64,000 nucleotides of DNA, from contig JANQKG010000036.1 of assembly GCA_028281235.1 (NCBI GenBank), forward strand, positions 62,001 to 126,000, written 5' to 3'. The position numbers were made by a program, and so were the translations under genes. This document shows positions 61,490-64,000 of this stretch, piece by piece; positions within the stretch are counted from its first letter, which is position 1, and every line of letters starts with the position of its first letter. The DNA comes from Afifellaceae bacterium. Lineage in GTDB: Bacteria > Pseudomonadota > Alphaproteobacteria > Rhizobiales > Afifellaceae. Under the pieces are notes generated by a model that saw only the letters and a program-made list of their open reading frames with translations, had not been told where the DNA came from and searched no databases.

Positions 61490-63135
61490 TGTCCCTCCTC
61501 GCCGGCCCGCGGCTCTATTTCGAGACTCTCCGGCATCTGAAGCCGGCCCAGATCGGCGCGCGGGTGCGCTTCCACCTGGCACGTGCGAAACCCGACCTCA
61601 GCCCGGCGCCGCTGCCGCGCCGCGTGACCGGCGGCTGGGTCGCGCCCGCTGCGCGCCGGCAAAGCCAGCTCGGTCCACAGAGCTTCCGCTTTCTCAATGC
61701 GGACGGCGACCTTGCCGGCGGCTGGGACGATCCGGTGGCCGAGCGGCTCTGGCGATACAATCTCCACTATTTCGACGACCTGAACGCCGTCTGCGCTGCA
61801 GAGCGGGACGATTGGCACCGAGCTCTGATTGCCCGCTGGATTGCCGAGAATCCCCCCGCGGCGGGCACGGGCTGGGAGCCTTATCCGACCTCCCTACGCA
61901 TCGTTAACTGGATCAAGCGGATGCTTGCCGGCCGGTCCCTGAGCCGGGAGGCGGCGCACAGCCTCGCCGTTCAGACGCGTTGGCTGGCCCAACGACTCGA
62001 ATACCATCTCCTCGGCAACCATCTCTTCGCCAACGCCAAGGCGCTCGTGTTTGCCGGACATTTTTTCGAAGGCGCGGAAGCGCAAGGCTGGCTGGAGAAC
62101 GGGCTTGCCATCCTGGCAAGCGAAATCGACGAGCAGATATTGTCGGACGGTGGGCAGTTCGAGCTCTCTCCAATGTATCACGCGTTGGCGTTGGAGGACG
62201 TGCTCGACCTCCTGAACCTGACGCGCGCCTATCCGCAAATCGGCGAGGAACAGTGGACGGCGCTGGTGCAGGAGCTAGAGGAAAAAGCGTCACTTATGCG
62301 GCGTTGGCTCGCCGTTATGTGCCATCCGGATGGCGAGATCGCCTTTTTCAACGATGCGGCTATTGGCGTTGCCCCGGCACCTGCCGAACTTGAAGCCTAT
62401 GCCGCGCGGCTGGGAATGCCCGCCGTCGGTAGAGGTCTCGACGCACTCACCGTGCTGCCCGACAGCGGTTATGTCCGGCTTGCCGCCGGGCCGGCCGTTG
62501 CCATCCTCGACCTGGCGCGTATCGGTCCGGACTACCTGCCCGGCCACGCTCATGCCGATACGCTGAGCTTCGAACTCTCCGTCCACGGCAAGCGGCTGCT
62601 GGTCAATTCCGGCACATCGGTCTACACCGTCGGGCCTGAGCGGTTGCGCCAGCGCGGCACGGCTGCGCACAACACGGTCCTCGTCAACGGTGTGGATTCC
62701 TCCGAAGTGTGGTCCGGTTTTCGCGTGGCGCGCCGCGCCCGACCAAAGAAGATGCGCGTCGCTTCAGAGGGCAATTGTCTAGTCGCTGAGGCGGCGCACG
62801 ACGGATATCGGCGTCTTCCGGGGCGACCTGAACATGGCAGGCGCTGGCAGCTCTTCAAGGATCGCCTCGTCGTGGAGGATTGCGTGTCAGTCGCGAACCT
62901 TCCCGCCGAGGCCCGGTTTCACTTTCACCCCAGCGCTAGGCCGGAGCAGACAGAAGCGGCTGCAGGCGCGGTCCTCGTTGATGGCGGTCGCCGAATCGCT
63001 TGGCGCGTTGACGGCGCCGGCATGCGCCTGGAGCCGGCGACCTGGCATCCGGAGTTCGGCATCTCCAGCCCGACCACCTGCCTGGCCCTCACGCTGCGGG
63101 ATGGCCGCAGCCGGCTTGAACTGTGCTGGGCGTGA
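61489..63135 (+). CDS. heparinase II/III-fold (alginate lyase-like) protein
   Basis: 548 residues from the ATG at 61489 that overlaps the epimerase stop. The helical N-terminal toroid (PRLYFETLRHLKPAQIGARV; YNLHYFDDLNAVCAAE; NHLFANAKALVFAGHFFEGA) is followed by the heparinase II/III beta-sandwich with IGPDYLPGHAHADTLSFELS, where the histidines are the catalytic/metal pair, and GTAAHNTVLVNG. No signal peptide is seen, which is usual for the polysaccharide-cluster branch. It may cut or edit uronic-acid-containing chains, or have lost lyase activity. It shares an operon with wbpI and the final glycosyltransferase gene. Confidence 0.85.
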   Translation: MSLLAGPRLYFETLRHLKPAQIGARVRFHLARAKPDLSPAPLPRRVTGGWVAPAARRQSQLGPQSFRFLNADGDLAGGWDDPVAERLWRYNLHYFDDLNAVCAAERDDWHRALIARWIAENPPAAGTGWEPYPTSLRIVNWIKRMLAGRSLSREAAHSLAVQTRWLAQRLEYHLLGNHLFANAKALVFAGHFFEGAEAQGWLENGLAILASEIDEQILSDGGQFELSPMYHALALEDVLDLLNLTRAYPQIGEEQWTALVQELEEKASLMRRWLAVMCHPDGEIAFFNDAAIGVAPAPAELEAYAARLGMPAVGRGLDALTVLPDSGYVRLAAGPAVAILDLARIGPDYLPGHAHADTLSFELSVHGKRLLVNSGTSVYTVGPERLRQRGTAAHNTVLVNGVDSSEVWSGFRVARRARPKKMRVASEGNCLVAEAAHDGYRRLPGRPEHGRRWQLFKDRLVVEDCVSVANLPAEARFHFHPSARPEQTEAAAGAVLVDGGRRIAWRVDGAGMRLEPATWHPEFGISSPTTCLALTLRDGRSRLELCWA

Positions 63136-63141
63136 ACCGGC

Positions 63142-64000
63142 GTGCATATCCTGTTCCTGACGGACAACTTTCCGCCCGAGACGAATGCGCCCGCCAACCG
63201 GACCTTCGAGCATTGCCGACAATGGGTGCAGGAAGGTCATAAGGTGACCGTTGTCACATGTGTGCCGAACTTCCCGAAGGGCGAGGTCTTCGAGGGCTAT
63301 CGCAACAGCCCGTGGAGCCGGGAAGAGATGGCCGGCATCCGGGTCGTCCGCGTGTGGAGCTACATCACCCGCAACGAAGGCTTCGCCAAGCGCATCCTTG
63401 ACTATCTGAGCTACATGGTGAGCGGCAGCGTCGGGAGCTTGTTCGTTCGGCGCCCGGACATCGTAATCGGCACATCGCCGCAGTTCTTCACCGCATGCGC
63501 TGCCTACTTCGTCGCTACCGTGAAACGGCGGCCGTGGGTGTTCGAGTTGCGCGACATCTGGCCGGAGTCGATCCGCGCGGTTGGCGCAATGCAGGAATCG
63601 CGCCTGCTGGCGTTCTTGGAGCGGCTTGAGCTGTTCCTTTACCGGAAGGCGACGAAGGTCGTAGCCGTCACGCACGCCTTCAAGTCTAACCTGGTCTCGC
63701 GCGGCATCGACGCGTCCAAGATTGAAGTGGTGACGAATGGGGTCGATGCCGACGCGTTCGCGCCCGCTCCTAAGGACCCAGAGCTGGAAAGCACGCTGGG
63801 ACTTAAGGACAAGTTCGTTGCGGGCTATATCGGCACGCACGGTCTTGCCCACAGTCTCGATACGCTTGTTGATGCGGCGGCGATGCTTCGAGACAAGTCG
63901 GAGGCGGAGCACTTTCGCATCATCATGCTGGGTGATGGCGCTGACCGCTTGCGGCTGCAGGAGCGCGCGCGCTCTCTTCGACTAACGAACATGATCTTTG
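63142..64000 (+). CDS. glycosyltransferase family 4, WbuB-like (3' end outside window)
   Basis: At least 286 residues with a GTG start at 63142, 6 bp after the heparinase-fold gene. The start HILFLTDNFPPETNAPANRT, then VTVVTCVPNFPKGEVFEGYR and PWVFELRDIWPESIRAVGAM, is the WbuB/FnlC-type signature of GT4 enzymes that use UDP-N-acetyl-aminosugars (for example FucNAc). The donor domain has just begun (VAGYIGTHGLAHSLDTLVDA) when the window ends, so its E-x7-E motif is outside. It probably adds an N-acetylated amino sugar to the repeat unit. Confidence 0.88.
   Translation, partial: MHILFLTDNFPPETNAPANRTFEHCRQWVQEGHKVTVVTCVPNFPKGEVFEGYRNSPWSREEMAGIRVVRVWSYITRNEGFAKRILDYLSYMVSGSVGSLFVRRPDIVIGTSPQFFTACAAYFVATVKRRPWVFELRDIWPESIRAVGAMQESRLLAFLERLELFLYRKATKVVAVTHAFKSNLVSRGIDASKIEVVTNGVDADAFAPAPKDPELESTLGLKDKFVAGYIGTHGLAHSLDTLVDAAAMLRDKSEAEHFRIIMLGDGADRLRLQERARSLRLTNMIF

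Overview
The window is one end-to-end stretch of a GC-rich Gram-negative chromosome, most likely an alphaproteobacterium of the Hyphomicrobiales (rhizobial) type. I infer this from codon use, the CUT1 sugar ABC transporter, FCD-type GntR regulator and HisH2/HisF2-type genes, and the ExoP/Wzc-style exopolysaccharide locus. No rRNA, tRNA, CRISPR array or replication origin was recognised, and the genus cannot be named from sequence alone.

Positions 1-20,544 hold a carbohydrate and acid-sugar catabolic island. A leftward acoABC-like thiamine-diphosphate dehydrogenase operon (its third gene runs off the left edge) is divergent from a MalK-type ATPase and a SIS-domain isomerase. A long leftward operon (5,005-12,892) then encodes a PfkB sugar kinase, a FucU mutarotase, an aldo/keto reductase, a D-2-hydroxyacid dehydrogenase, an HpcH/HpaI aldolase, an ApnO-like oxidoisomerase, a DUF1537 (OiaK-like) kinase and a type IV RuBisCO-like protein. 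A GntR/FCD regulator follows. A rightward operon encodes a binding protein, two permeases, a second ATPase and an ApnL-like lactonase. ApnL, ApnO, OiaK and the RuBisCO-like protein together match the described D-apionate route, so I read the island as D-apiose/D-apionate use (inference).

Positions 20,545-21,896 are a gene-poor border. From 21,897 to the right edge lies an approximately 42 kb exopolysaccharide locus. It first encodes the assembly machine: a PHP phosphatase, a Wza-like export lipoprotein, a Wzc-like tyrosine kinase, a membrane J-domain protein, two FecR-like secreted paralogues, a TPR-like protein, a Wzy/ligase-type membrane protein, a NusG paralogue and a WbaP-type initiating transferase. 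Then come nucleotide-sugar genes matching the Pseudomonas aeruginosa WbpA-WbpB-WbpE-WbpD-WbpI pathway plus WbpG-HisH2-HisF2, which makes a 2-acetamido-3-acetamidino mannuronic acid. A flippase, a candidate polymerase, at least four glycosyltransferases, acyltransferases, an asparagine-synthase-type amidotransferase and a heparinase-fold protein complete it. Insertion-sequence and group II intron debris and two decayed methyltransferases mark this part as a repeatedly rearranged, horizontally exchanged locus.

The most striking observation is a 40-bp sequence (one mismatch) present twice, once after the NusG-paralogue gene and once in the 750-bp leader of the sugar operon. Each copy is a hairpin followed by TGCGGTAGCG. 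This has the layout of the enterobacterial JUMPstart/ops element read by the NusG paralogue RfaH. The second copy precedes an intrinsic terminator that lies just upstream of the wbpA-like gene. This suggests an RfaH-like antitermination circuit controlling the polysaccharide operons.
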